From positions 1 to 64,000 of the forward strand of contig NW_012236514.1 of the NCBI RefSeq assembly GCF_000787575.1: 64,000 nucleotides of DNA, given 5' to 3'. The position numbers and the translations under genes were made by a program. Numbering within the stretch: position 1 is the stretch's first letter; every line of letters starts with the position of its first letter. The DNA comes from Acytostelium subglobosum LB1 (lineage: Eukaryota; Evosea; Eumycetozoa; Acytosteliales; Acytosteliaceae). Positions 21,890 to 33,401 of this stretch are shown here, piece by piece. The notes beneath the pieces are model-generated. The model saw only the letters and a program-made list of their open reading frames with translations. It ran no database searches and was not told the DNA's origin.

Positions 21890-23226
21890 ATGGAGGATCC
21901 ATTGTTAGATAGCAAGCTACCTGACCTGTATGACTATCTGGGCATTCCAAACGATGCCTCAGACGAGCAGATCAAGAAGGCATACAGGCAGTTGGCAAAG
22001 AAGTATCATCCAGACAAGCCAAATGGTTCACATCAAAAGGTGAGTTAGTGAGTGAGAGACAGAATGATTGGACAATCCCAGCTCATACATGTACCTCCCC
22101 ATCACTCAATCAACCGATCAATCAATCAATCAATCAATGAAGTTTCAAGAATTGAATGCAGTATACGAGATATTGTCAGATCCTCATAAGAGAGCGACTT
22201 ATGATCACTTCAAGCGCACCGGAGTCAAGCTGCCGACTATGGCCAACCCAGACGATCCCATGGCAGCCGTGTTTCTGATAGGCGCATCAATTGGAACATT
22301 ATACGCCTTTATTGCACTGTCGGTCAGCATCATTTTTGGCATCCCGCTCACCATTGCGTTCTTCCCCGGCATGGCAATGTTTGCCACGCCCTCTGTTTGC
22401 AAACCAGACGCACGTACGTTTGCCTTCACGGTGGGTGGTGCGTTTGGAATGGTCGCCATGCCCCTCTACTTTGTGGGCATTGCCGCCAGCGTTGGCAAGA
22501 AACTGATCGAAGCGCCATACAACTATTTGAACGGCGTCAGCGGGCGCACCACAGACAAGACTCCCGGCGCGGCACAGCCCACCGTGTTGGTGTTGGATGA
22601 GAATGACTTTGAGTTCATCTCCAAGCAGAAGGCAGAGTACGAGAAGATCGACGAGATTGAGCGCAACTGGACCTTCCTGTCGAGTGACTCCTCCGATCCC
22701 AACTGTCTCACACAGCTCATCAAACGATCGATCGACAACATCACCGAGATGCTCGGTGTCATTTTCAGACATTACAAAGATCGGCATCCATCACTCGAGG
22801 CCAGTCTCATACTCAAGAAGATTGAAGAGACAGAAGGTGTAAGCTACACTTGTCTCAACACGAGAATGAGCGAGTTCATTAACATCCTAACACAACATCA
22901 TCATCATCAAATAATATATAATATAGATATTTAAGGACATTGATGCACTCACTGGACTGGAACAATCACCACCAAATGTGGAGCTGGATCAATCAAACAA
23001 CATGTATCCTGTGTTGGACAATCAAAAACAACAACAGGGTGCATCAACAGAGTTCAAATTGCAATCAAGTAGATTGGAGAGATCACTTAGCATGTGTAGA
23101 CAATATATCGAGAACAACAAAGTGATTGATCACAAGAGCCAGATACGACTACTGTCACTCGTCAAGAATATTGAGATCTTTCTGGAAGAGTATATATTCA
23201 ACAGTTTTGAATATTATCAGATATAA
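21890..23226 (+). CDS. Membrane-associated J-domain (DnaJ) protein
   Basis: Three exons (21890-22039, 22143-22838, 22936-23226) give 378 residues. An N-terminal J-domain (residues 12-80) has [25 protein letters not shown] and [13 protein letters not shown], so the HPD needed to stimulate Hsp70 is intact. It is followed by two long hydrophobic Gly/Ala-rich segments (about 90-130 and 140-170) that look like membrane or hairpin insertions, then a polar C-terminal half ending in helical, Leu-rich sequence. There is no G/F-rich or zinc-finger region, so it is a type III J-protein. The client and membrane are unknown. The first intron splits the J-domain right after the HPD loop. Confidence 0.85.
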
Positions 23227-23872
23227 GATATACATATACAAGCACATCAATCAAATCAATCAAGACACCACCAACAACAGCTACTTGCTGGAGCAAGCGA
23301 CACACTTTCAAGATCATTCCAAATCTATTCCATTCCATCAACCTCCACCTTACTGTACATACACAACAACAACAACAACTTATACTCGCGAGTCATGACC
23401 GATATTCATTGTAACAATATATATTTATATGTTCCCCATTTTCACACTCATCCGTCACTGCACACTCACTTGTTCTCAGGTTTCCAAGCGGGTTACATCA
23501 TCAATTAGTTTGTGGGCCGGCCAACAACCTTAATTCGGGTGTTGTGTGGGTCAGAGTGTGTGTTAGTCTTTCACTCAATTTCACTCCTCCCCTTTTGCAC
23601 TTTGATACATATACCAAGTCATGACCTCCACCTGCCAACCATCTAAATTGGTCTATTGTTACAAAGTGTGGGTCACACCAATATTTGCAGGGTTGGGTAA
23701 GAATTGATTGATTCTAATAACAACTTGTGTTAGTAAGTAAGGAATGTAGACTTCAAGCGAGGCACCTTAATAATGTTGAGTGAGTCTTGAAGATCCTCAT
23801 TCATTCATTCATTCACTAACCTCAACAACAACAACTACAACATATAATATATATTTATCATACAACATAACT
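23227..23872. other. Spacer between two same-strand genes
   Basis: 646 bases holding the J-protein 3' region and the upstream region of the 23873 gene. AC-rich runs occur near 23355 and a TATA run near 23423. No gene is seen. Confidence 0.45.
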
Positions 23873-24658
23873 ATGGTATTGATTAAAATTAAATGCATTA
23901 AGGACCATAATAAGTCCCATGGATTCGAAGGATTCAGACTGTCCTATCCTAATGGATTGAATGCTGTGGTGATGCCACCAACAGAGTTTATAGAGACAAT
24001 CAATCGTATCAATAGAGAGTGTTGTTCAAGAAAGTTCCGCTATCAATACTTTACTCTATTATTCTTTTTAATAGCAATACCATTGATTGTCATTGGATTC
24101 TTTCAACTATTACCATTCTTATATATAATTGGATTCTCATTGATCGTTGTACTCATTATATCATCAGTGGTCACTCAATCCTACTATCGAAGAATGATCA
24201 TCAGGCGACTACATCATGTGTTGGCCGAGGTCAATGCTCCACTTCAACCCCGTGGCATCCACTTCCATCTTAGAGACAATGGAAAGAGAAAGAGATACAA
24301 TCCAATGGGACTATATGTATGTATTCATTCATTTAATCAATCAAACATTGACACTAACAAAGGATCGATCATTCAAACATATTAGTTGGAAATGGAATAT
24401 CAAGATGTCGTCACTTATGTTTATCAAGTACCTCCACCAACTGCTGTACCTTATCCTCCTGGACAACAACCACCTGTATATTATCAACCATACATGCCAA
24501 CGACGCCACCACCCCAACAACATCCAGGCTTTGTCTATCCTCCACCAACTGGCGACACTGATTATCAATCACAGAATGGTGACCTGCCATACTCCCAAGC
24601 ACATGAGCAACAGTATCCTCCATCTTCAGTGAACCTAGACAAACGAACAGATCAATGA
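23873..24658 (+). CDS. Two-pass membrane protein, possibly ERF4/Golgin-A7-like
   Basis: Two exons (23873-24316, 24386-24658) give 238 residues. The ATG at 23873 is chosen because homology-like sequence begins there; the open frame upstream is AT-rich and low in complexity. Two adjacent hydrophobic segments (about residues 60-105) are flanked by FRLSYPNGLNAVVMPPTEF on the N side and by RRLHHVLAEVNAPLQPRGIH on the C side. The flanks resemble the split ERF4/Golgin-A7 domain, which partners DHHC palmitoyl transferases, including the motif of a charged helix, Asn, then P-x-G. The C-terminal 70 residues are Pro/Gln/Tyr-rich. The family assignment is inference from the pattern. The stop is a tandem TGA TGA. 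Confidence 0.5.
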
Positions 24659-24831
24659 TGACCCATGAGATGAGCGATCGATCGAACGAGCGTCAAATAA
24701 ATAACCATTGCCAAGTATGTATATTAGTTTGAGGGGATCGCAATGATCGATCATCTCCTTTAGTTTGCTCCTCTTCTTGTTCTTCTCGCAAGTTGACCTG
24801 ATGGGGAGCATTGAATGATTGTCCAATGTGT

Positions 24832-26167
24832 TTAACTGATTGATGAATTGGAGAGTGACTTGGCAATGCATGGACCAGCAGATGTGGTGAATGGACATCC
24901 CTTGTAGGTGGCCACCAGCTCACCGTTGGTCTTCAGATCCTTGAGGACGATGTCGACGATCTCTGGCTTGAGCACCTTGTCATGCTCGCCTGGGAACTCT
25001 GTGAAGGTGACACGCTCTCCGAGCTTGGCACCGGCTGGCACGTCGATCAACTCGACCTGGGTGTGGTCGGCGTTGCCGGCACACAGCACCATGCCCTCGG
25101 ACTTGACGCCCTTGAGGTTGCGTGGCTTCAGGTTGCACAGCACCAGCACGACTCTGTCCTTCATCTCCTCGATTGGCACAAACTTGACGAGGCCACTTGC
25201 GATGGTGCGTGGTCCAGTTGGCTCGGCTAAGTCGATCTTCTCGACGTAGAGCTGGTCGGCAGACTCGTGTCTGGCAACCTCGACGATCTTTCCGACCCTG
25301 ATCTCGAATCTTGACACGTCCTCTGGCTTTGGTGCCTCGACAACCTTCTCACGACCACTGCCCTTCTTCTTCTCAGCAGCTGGGGCAGCATCCTTCTTCT
25401 CATCCTTCTTCTCCTCCTTCTTATCTGTTGATGTAGCAGCAGTACCAGCAGCTTGTTTCTTCTGTTGATATAGTGTGATGTATTAGTTAGTGATTGATTG
25501 GCTTAACAATACATGTGATGGACTCAGGTCGACACTTACGGGTGGCTCAGCAGGTGGTGGAGTCAATGAGATTGGAACAAGGTTCAAGTGTCCATTGTTG
25601 AGGAAGGTTGTATTTTGAACAAAGTTAAACCATCTAGTTATATTACAGAATATGAAACGCTCCTTATCATTGAGCTTTGTCTGTTTGTTGATTGTGATTG
25701 ATTGATTAGTATCATGTTTATCAATTGATTGATTGGTCCATTCAATCATTCAATCATTCTATTCTTACCATCCATGGATGCAACAAAACATAATAGATAG
25801 CATCAAAGGCAGTCAATGTTGAACCATAGATAAAGACAGAGCTAACCAACTCCTTGTTAATCTTGTGCAGCTGTACGTCTCTCTTCTTTGCGTCCTCCTC
25901 CTTTTGTGAGAGATCAAAGTATGCATCCAATTGCTTCAGAGTGCTGTCAAGCTATTTGTTTGGGATATGTTTGTTAGTACCATATGATTGATTGATTGGT
26001 TGGATTGATTGAATGACTCAACCTACACGTGAGTTGTCCTGTGGCAGTGTGCTCTTGATAGAGTCAATCTCAAAGAGCTTTGATGGCTTGGTTGCGCAAT
26101 CAGCTGGCAGAGTGACAGCTGATGATGTCAGTTTGGAAAGAATAGCCTCGAGTATTGTGCAGTTCAT
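24832..26167 (-). CDS. EMAPII-type tRNA-binding cofactor (AIMP1/Arc1p-like)
   Basis: Four exons (26167-26027, 25951-25769, 25680-25540, 25461-24832) join in phase to 364 residues. The C-terminal 165 residues are an EMAPII/tRNA-binding OB fold: FEIRVGKIVEVARHESADQL, then RNLKGVKSEGMVL and the SAGPC segment. A Lys-rich linker of about 45 residues precedes it, and the N-terminal half looks helical, GST-C-like, with no catalytic synthetase motifs (no HIGH or KMSKS). That layout matches Arc1p/AIMP1 scaffolds that deliver tRNA to aminoacyl-tRNA synthetases. It faces the 23873 gene tail to tail with a 173-bp spacer. Confidence 0.88.
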
Positions 26168-26661
26168 TCTTCTTGTATTGTATGTATGATTGTTTGTAAT
26201 GAAATGTAATGAATGTTACAAGTATTAGCTCAAAGAGTGTGAAAGTGAGCTCACTTTCGACTTGAGAACTTGATAGTTTGGTCAGAAAAATAAAAAAATT
26301 AAGTTGGAATGGTTGATGGTCATCTTGTTCAAATTAGTTTGTTTGTTGTTGTAGATGAGGGGAGTATTCAAAGGAAGTTCAATAACATAGAGATAATTAA
26401 CATGATAAGTTGACTAACTTTGGTTCATAACTATATCCAAACAAGTACAAATAATACTTTTATCTCTCTCATTCCTAATGAAACAAAGTAATAAACAACA
26501 AATTAAATTGATTTTTATTCGACAAAAAACGAACGAACGATCACTCCCCTTGAAAATGAATGAGCAATAGAGAGATATCAAGTCTAATGTTTGAATGAAT
26601 GTGTATCTGTTGGTAGTGTATCCAAGAAGATATAATATATAGAATATATTTATAGTATAAT
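26168..26661. promoter_or_regulatory. Divergent spacer upstream of the AIMP1-like and helical-protein genes
   Basis: 494 AT-rich bases between outward-facing starts. It includes a (GAAC) run near 26529-26540 and A/T tracts. No gene or known element is seen. Confidence 0.4.
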
Positions 26662-27815
26662 ATGAAGATCGATACAGATACTACAACAACTAGTGTAAAT
26701 AATAATTATATAATGATGAATGGAAATACAACAATGACAAACAAGAAGAGAACATCAGAGTTGATTGGTATCAATAATAATGGCAGTCCAATGGATTGCT
26801 ACATGTTGGACATCACCTCATCAACATCATCAGATGACACACTCAATAATACGAACAGATTCAAACTGATAAAGGTCGATAACAGCACATTGTTACCAAA
26901 GCCAATCATATTCAAACAAAAGAATGAGCAACTGTTGCTCAAAGAGATCATGAAGTACTTGAAGGTCACATCAGGTATGTTATGTTATCAATATTACTCA
27001 CTCGACTCAATCAATCACTAATACAATGTCGCGAATATATAGAGATAGAACTTAGCGACTTGAATGATACACATAAGATTGAGACGATAAAGATGAGAGA
27101 GGGACATTTGAGCAGTGTTCTTGGATTCAGTGTGTTGAGAGCATTGTTGGAGGGATGCATTAAAGAGTCGAGATGGAATGTTGTGGCATGTTTAATGGCA
27201 TTGTCCAATGGAGTGTCATCAATGATGATGCCAGAGCTCATCGACACCATCATAGCAAAGAAGCAAGACCATCTCATACCAGCGTGCATTCGATCAATGA
27301 ACGATATCTCACTCGACGACATTGTAAAGTTGATAAAGCACTGTCTGGAACAACAGGGCAAGGCAGAGGAGGGCGCCGCCGCGACACTCGACTGCGTGCT
27401 GTCCTATCGCCACGGCAAGGCGATGATGGTGAATGCGCTGCGCTCACTGACACTGGAGCAGGTCAAGCAGCTGTGGCAGCACATCTTTGAGCGTCTGCGT
27501 CCCTATCTGAACCTCGAGGTGATCGTGGCCAACAAGGGACAGACAGTGCTCACGATGCAACAACTGATCGATTGGATCTCACTGCTGTTGGAGAGTCACT
27601 TTCAGGAGTGGTCGCAGAGGAACTATCCATTCCTCGAGCCATACTACGAGCAGATCAAGTCACTACATCATGTCACCAGCATGACTGGTCAATCCAAGGC
27701 ATTCCTCGAATTCAACCGTGTTCGTGGCGGCAACAACAACAACACCAGCAACAATCACACTGACAAGGATCAATCCAAGGATACCAACTACTCAATCCAC
27801 GTCTATTACTTCTAA
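26662..27815 (+). CDS. Unassigned helical protein with weak Utp12/NOL11-C resemblance
   Basis: Two exons (26662-26974, 27043-27815) give 361 residues. The N-terminal third is Asn/Thr/Ser-rich low complexity. From about residue 120 onward it is predicted helical, with Leu-rich stretches such as FSVLRALLEGCIK, LIKHCLEQ, VNALRSLTLEQVKQLWQHIFERL and LIDWISLLLESHFQEW. The last group recalls the Utp12-type or NOL11 C-terminal fold of the small-subunit processome, but the match is loose. It is certainly coding, because the GC-rich third positions sit against AT-rich introns. A short Asn/His-rich tail ends it. Function is not assigned. Confidence 0.45.
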
Positions 27816-28271
27816 GTTTGAGTTTGTTCAAAACAAAGAAATAAAGGACGAATAATATTTACACAACCAGATTGGGACTTGATAGATTGATTGAGTGAGT
27901 GAATGAGCGAGTGAGTGGAATGATTCCATTCTGGAGAGGGATTGGAGCATTAGTTTATTGTAAGTTTAATGTGATTGATCACAAGATATATGATCAAGAT
28001 ATATAATCTTGATGTATTGTCAAGTATATTGATCAATCAAACATAATGAATTGTTTAGTAATACTGGATTATGAGTTGGGAGTTTGATCAAACACTAAAT
28101 ACAACGTTACTCTAACTTGTATTTTTGTAGTTTTGATTTAATTTAATTTTTTTGGATTGAAACACGAATAAGGGATGGTGAACGTATCCTTTATCTAGCA
28201 CTCGAGTCAAGTTAATCAGTTCAGTATCCAGTCACGTATACATATACACATACCCTTTACATACATAAACA
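27816..28271. promoter_or_regulatory. Upstream region of the L3 ribosomal protein gene
   Basis: 456 bases, AT-rich, with T/A tracts at 28123-28160 and a pyrimidine-rich stretch just before the start codon. It presumably contains the strong ribosomal-protein promoter. No specific box is recognised. Confidence 0.4.
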
Positions 28272-29892
28272 ATGTCGCACAGAAAGTTCGAAGGTAATTA
28301 TACAGACTGATTCTTCTCTAGTTCAGTTCAGTATGCCTATCCGATCACATGCGGATATCCAACGATGACATCGTCGGTAGTTGATGATGATGTCTGAGGA
28401 TATGCCCATGATACCCCCCTGCACACGCTAAAGCAGACCAATGGGACACAGAGAGAGACACAAGAAGAACAAACAGCTGTTGCACTACTCATGCAGGACA
28501 CACTGGCACATCTCTCTAAACTCCTCTTTACTCCACACCTTTCATTCATTTAATACCTCACTTTCATACATCCACTATCTGATGATGGTAGCTTGGCTGT
28601 GCTTGGGTGGTCGTTTTAGGCATAAATGAATACCCTCTCTCTATCCCTCTTTCGTTTGGCGCCCCTCTCATTTACTCATCATTCATTCCCCTCCCCTTAC
28701 TTCAGCTCCCCGTCACGGAAACTTGGGTTTCCTCCCAAGAAAGAGAGCCGCCAGACACCAGGGCAAGATCAAGTCGTTCCCAAAGGATGACCGTACCAAG
28801 CCAGTGCACTTGACCGCCTTCATGGGCTACAAGGCCGGTATGACCCACGTTGTGCGTGACTTGGAGAAGCCAGGCTCAAAGATGCACAAGAAGGAGATCG
28901 TTGAGGCCGTCACCATCCTCGAGTGTCCACCAATGTACATCGTCGGTTTGGTCGGCTACCTCGAGACCGCCCAAGGCCTGCGTCCATACAAGACCGTCTG
29001 GGCTCAGCATCTCTCCAACGAGTTCCGTCGTCGCTTCTACCGCCAGTGGTACAAGTCAACCAACCGTTTGGCCTTCACCAAGTACACCAAGAAGTACGAG
29101 GGCGACGCCAAGAAGTCCATCGACGGTGCCCTCGCCGCCATCAAGAGAAAGTGCTCCATCATCCGTGTCATTGCCCACACCCAGGTCAACAAGCTGAACC
29201 TCGGCCAGAAGAAGGCTCAGGTCATCGAGATCCAAGTCAACGGAGGTACCGTCGCCGAGAAGGTTGCCTGGGCCGTCCAGCACTTTGAGAAGACCATCAC
29301 CGTCGACTCCATCTTTGAGGAGAACGAGATGATCGACGTCATCGGTGTCACCAAGGGAAAGGGTTTCAACGGTGTCATCAAGAGATGGGGTGTCCGCAAG
29401 CTGCCAAGAAAGACCCACAAGGGTTTGAGAAAGGTTGCCTGTATCGGAGCATGGCATCCATCCCGTGTCTCGACCACCGTGCCACGTGCCGGTCAGCTCG
29501 GTTACCATCACCGTGTCGAGACCAACAAGAAGATCTACCGTATCGGTGAGGCTCAGCCAGAGAAGGGTGCCCTCCTCCCAACCGGTGCCACCGCCTTCGA
29601 TATCACCAACAAGACCATCACCCCAATGGGCGGTTTCGTCAACTACGGTCTCGTCAAGTTCCAGTTCCTCATGGTCAAGGGTTGCGTTGCCGGTCCACGC
29701 AAGAGAGTCCTCACCCTCAGAAAGTCGCTCCACGAGCACACCTCCCGCTCTGCCCTCGAGAAGGTCGTCCTCAAGTTCATCGATACCTCTTCCAAGTTTG
29801 GTCACGGTCGTTTCCAGACCTCCGAGGAGAAGTTCAAGGTTATGGGACCAATGAAGCATCAGAAGAAGCAAAAGGTTGCCGCCAAGAACTAA
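28272..29892 (+). CDS. rpl3: Large-subunit ribosomal protein L3 (uL3)
   Basis: A 22-nt first exon (28272-28293: MSHRKFE plus one base) is joined to 28706-29892 and gives 402 residues. The junction restores [16 protein letters not shown], the standard start. Other uL3 landmarks are [14 protein letters not shown], the W-finger/modified-His region [10 protein letters not shown], and [11 protein letters not shown]. The protein sits beside the peptidyl-transferase centre. Codons are strongly biased to C-ending forms, a mark of high expression. The 412-nt intron is about five times the local norm and starts GTAATT, an atypical donor here. Confidence 0.97.
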
Positions 29893-30388
29893 GGGTCATT
29901 GTCCATCCATCCTATCCAACACCCTTTCTTCCAATAAACCCCAAAGACGCATCAAGACAATGGCTCATTGTTCTAACAACCTTGTACATTAACAACAACA
30001 TCACAAAGTGTCATTGTCATTGGTATGTCGTCCAACTTTATTACTATTATTATCCTTGCTTTTACTTGGGACGAGTTGACATGTGGTCGCCGATCACTTG
30101 ATCGCTTCTGGAACACACACACACCTTTTCGATTTGGCACACGTTTGTGATTGGTGGTGTCTATGCCAAGGACGTTCCAATTCGATTCGAATGGAGTTTG
30201 GTGGATTCCCCGATGATTGACATCTGAATGTATGTTCACCATCGATTAATCTAGAATGGAATAAGATTGGATATAAATATATGATTCAATTGACCGGTCT
30301 AATCATCACAAATCAATCAATCAATTAATCAATCAATCAAACAGATAATCCAAAATATATATATATTAATCAATTATATCATCTAACA
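29893..30388. other. Spacer between rpl3 and the GST gene
   Basis: 496 bases with the L3 3' region and the GST promoter region. An ATCA tetranucleotide run sits at 30310-30345 and a TATA run at 30353-30365. No gene is seen. Confidence 0.45.
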
Positions 30389-31064
30389 ATGTCAAACCCA
30401 ACTCTTTACTATGTATGTTTAATATAAATCACTTCCAAACGTATCTTTTTTATGCTGACTAACTCTATCAATCAATCAAATTGAATAGTTCGATGCTCGT
30501 GCTCGTGCCGAGACCTCAAGATTGCTGTTCGTATTTGCCGGAGTCAAGTTTACCGATAACAGGTCAGGATTCCCTCTGGCAGAGGATGTTCGTGCCAAGA
30601 CACCATTTGGTCAGGTACCATTCCTAGAGGATGGTGAGACTCAACTTGCACAATCAATTGCCATCGAGAGTTACCTTGCAGAGAAGTTCAACTTGGCTGG
30701 CACTTCACCAACAGAGAGGGCAGAGATCCTTCAGTTTGCACTTGTTCCAGGTGACTTCTACACCCCCTACTTTTATGCCAAGGACGATTCCTCCAACTTA
30801 AAGTTCAAGACAGAGACCGCTCCCAAGCTGTTCCAGAAGCTTGAGACCATCCTTGTTAAGAAGGGTGGCGAACACTTTGTTGGTAGCAAGTTGACATGGG
30901 CTGATATAAGCATATTCAATCTGATTGATTTCTTCCATCAACAACACAGCAACCTTGTTGAGGCCGTCCAGCCATTCCCAACTCTATTGGCATTCCACAA
31001 ACGTGTGGCAGCTATCCCTCAGTTTGCTGAGTACCTCAAGAACAGGCCAACAACTAAACTGTAA
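30389..31064 (+). CDS. Glutathione S-transferase, sigma-like
   Basis: Two exons (30389-30412, 30489-31064) give 199 residues, the usual cytosolic GST length. Tyr8 in the N-terminal strand LYYFDARARAETSRLL is the expected glutathione-activating residue. The FGQVPFLEDGETQLAQSIAI segment is the GSH-binding loop with the conserved cis-Pro and the Gln-Ser pair. The C-terminal helical domain has the N-capping LTWADISIFNLIDF motif. The pattern resembles the sigma/prostaglandin-D-synthase class that has many members in dictyostelids. The substrate is unknown. The first exon is only 24 nt. Confidence 0.93.
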
Positions 31065-31160
31065 ACATCCAATCATCCATGTGTAATAAATATGTCAATC
31101 CTATCCAATCCAATCCGATCAATCATATAATTGGTTGTTTAGTGTGATCATGACTGTGCT

Positions 31161-32699
31161 CTACAGGTTGTCCAATGCTTTGGAGATTGACTTTAGCTCC
31201 GACTTGATATTGTACACCAACTTGCTTGCAATGTCTGATGCGGACAGGTCTGACATCTTGGGCGATTCGTCACGATTGTAATACTGAGCACTTGAGATCG
31301 ATCGAGCACCATTGAATTGTTGCAGTCTGGCTTGCTTCTCGCCATTGTTATTCTTTGGATCGTCGCCATAGTACTGCTTTGAAGATATCGCCTTGGCATT
31401 GGAGAAGTTCTTCCTGGCAAAGTCTGACGAGTTACTGCTGTCGCTCTTTCTCGAGTCCGATGACGATGATGTTGGAGTGTCATAGTTGGTCATGTCGTCC
31501 AAGTACTTATGTTGAGGTTGTTGTTGCTTTGGTTTGTTACTTCCACCGCTTGAAGTATTGTTGTTACCTCCATTATTATACAAGGGTTCACTATGTTCCA
31601 GGATGGGTCAGCAATATGTTCCTCACTCACTCAATCAATCAACTATAACTTACACTTTGGTCTCTGGGTCCATTGAGAATTTGGATGAGTAACCTTTGTT
31701 GGATGACCTGTTGTTGTTGTTGCTGGAGGGATGGATGGATGAGTCAGTCCGATTGCCCGAACCTTAGTCAAGGATGGAGTATACTCACAAGTCTGGTGAT
31801 TCGTTCTTTGATGATGCCAATGTTGGTGAATAGGTTGGCGTGACCTTTTCTGGGACAGAATCCCATTCGTCGTCAAAGGATTTCTTGGTGATCTTCTTTG
31901 CCACAGCAGTCTTCTTGTTGGAGGCACTGTTTGAGCTGGCGCCACTCTTTGGCGTCACTTTGTTTGTTGATGAAACCTCAAAGTTGTCCCATTCGTCATC
32001 ATCCAACATGACGACGGACTGTGCCTCTATCGATGGTGACTCGCCATACGGTGAGCCGGTGGCGCCCTGTGACTTCAACTGTTGCTCCGGTGCCTTTGAT
32101 AACAAAGTCGATGATGTTGGCGTTGATGCTGAAGCTGATGTTAATGTTGATGTAGATGTTGATGGTAAAGTGTCAAAGAAGAGATCGACCAATGTGTTCT
32201 CATTGTTTGTTGTTGATGCTCTGTTTGAATGAGTATGATTGGTTGAGTGAGTGAGCTGCACTATCAATCAAACATCAAGTTGATGATATGATACAAACAG
32301 TTTAGTGGCCTTGGCCTCTAGCAACTTCTTATAAGTCTGTGCTGGTGCTGAGGTATACTTCTCGTTGAACTTGTCATCAAGGATACCATGCTCCCCAAAG
32401 TACATTCTGGCATTGAGATTGCCTCCACACTCCATCAATCTCAGATGTGATGGTCTCCATGTATCCAATGTGATTGACCTTGTAAAGGTGATATGAGTGC
32501 CTAGATAGCGATGATTGAGTGAACAGTCTATGCAGATGTATACACCAAATTGGATCGATGCCCATTGCGGGTTCTTTGCATTGCAGTCAAAGCACATCCT
32601 ATTGTCTGGCAGTCTGACCTGTTTCTTGAAGAATGCTTCAACCTCTTGTTTATCAGCCGTACTATCATCTTTGTTAATGTTGCTAATGCTGTTGCTCAT
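31161..32699 (-). CDS. ARF GTPase-activating protein, ArfGAP2/3 (Glo3) type
   Basis: Four exons (32699-32299, 32220-31789, 31722-31654, 31590-31161) join in phase to 443 residues. The N-terminal ArfGAP domain has the C4 zinc finger CFDC...CIDC (about residues 36-60) with the arginine finger in NHRYLGTH. The C-terminal half has two Glo3-type motifs, [14 protein letters not shown] and [13 protein letters not shown], which link this subfamily to COPI coats on Golgi membranes. The first donor reads GTTTGT, which is non-consensus for this window, but it is the only one that keeps frame, so that junction is less sure. It is tail to tail with the GST gene (96-bp spacer). Confidence 0.9.
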
Positions 32700-33401
32700 T
32701 TCTTCTTTAAATTAATATAAAGATGATGATTGAATATGAAGTTGTTGTTATAATAGTGATATATAGATAGTTAAGTTATCACTTTGTGAAATGATGTATG
32801 TATGTGTATCTGTATGTGTAAGTATGTTTGACTCTGAAATGAATGAATGATTCATTGTTTGATTCCCTCCCTCATTAGTCAAGAACACACACAAGATATT
32901 TCGGTGACTGATTCGTCAATTATTACTTCAACCCACCCGCAATTTGCTGACATCTACCAACCACATCACCACACACACTATCATTGATTGATGGTCAATC
33001 ACACAAGAGTGGAAAGGAACTGGGCTATCCATCCTCCCAAGAAAGTATTTGCAAATGACTCACTGGTCAATAAAAGTAGTCAATCCTAAGCTAGTGATGG
33101 TTGGAAATTGAGGCCGCAAGTGGACCCAAGAGAGAGAGAGGTATATTTAATCATGCTAACTGATTGAGTGAGTTAGCTGTGTGCACTGCTATCGCCATTG
33201 ATGCTGATGTTGGATTGTTGTCGTTGTTGTAGTTGTCTTCGTGCCGCGCATGTCTGCAATTTCTTAGTTGCCGCCTTGATGCTGCTGTTGGATTGTTGTT
33301 GTTATTGTTGCTGCTGTTGCTTCCTGTCGCCACAGCACTCCATCATCATCATTATTATCGGATAGGGATATGTTATCGCATCATCAAACAATCAATCAAG
33401 A
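32700..33401. other. Spacer with a 24-bp direct repeat
   Basis: 702 bases upstream of the ArfGAP gene and downstream of L7. A 24-base unit starting TTGATGCTG occurs at 33198-33221 and 33276-33299 with one mismatch, amid GTT/CTG-rich sequence. A 60-codon open frame on the minus strand here is low in complexity and not accepted as a gene. Confidence 0.45.

Noticed and set aside
28294-28705. Box C/D snoRNA in the rpl3 intron
   Set aside because: TGATGATG and CTGA words occur near 28380-28395 but are only a few bases apart in the wrong arrangement. No C-to-D spacing of 50-80 nt was found.
33151-33333. Minus-strand 60-codon Asn-rich open frame downstream of rpl7
   Set aside because: It is made from an imperfect CTG/GTT direct repeat and has no coding-like context.
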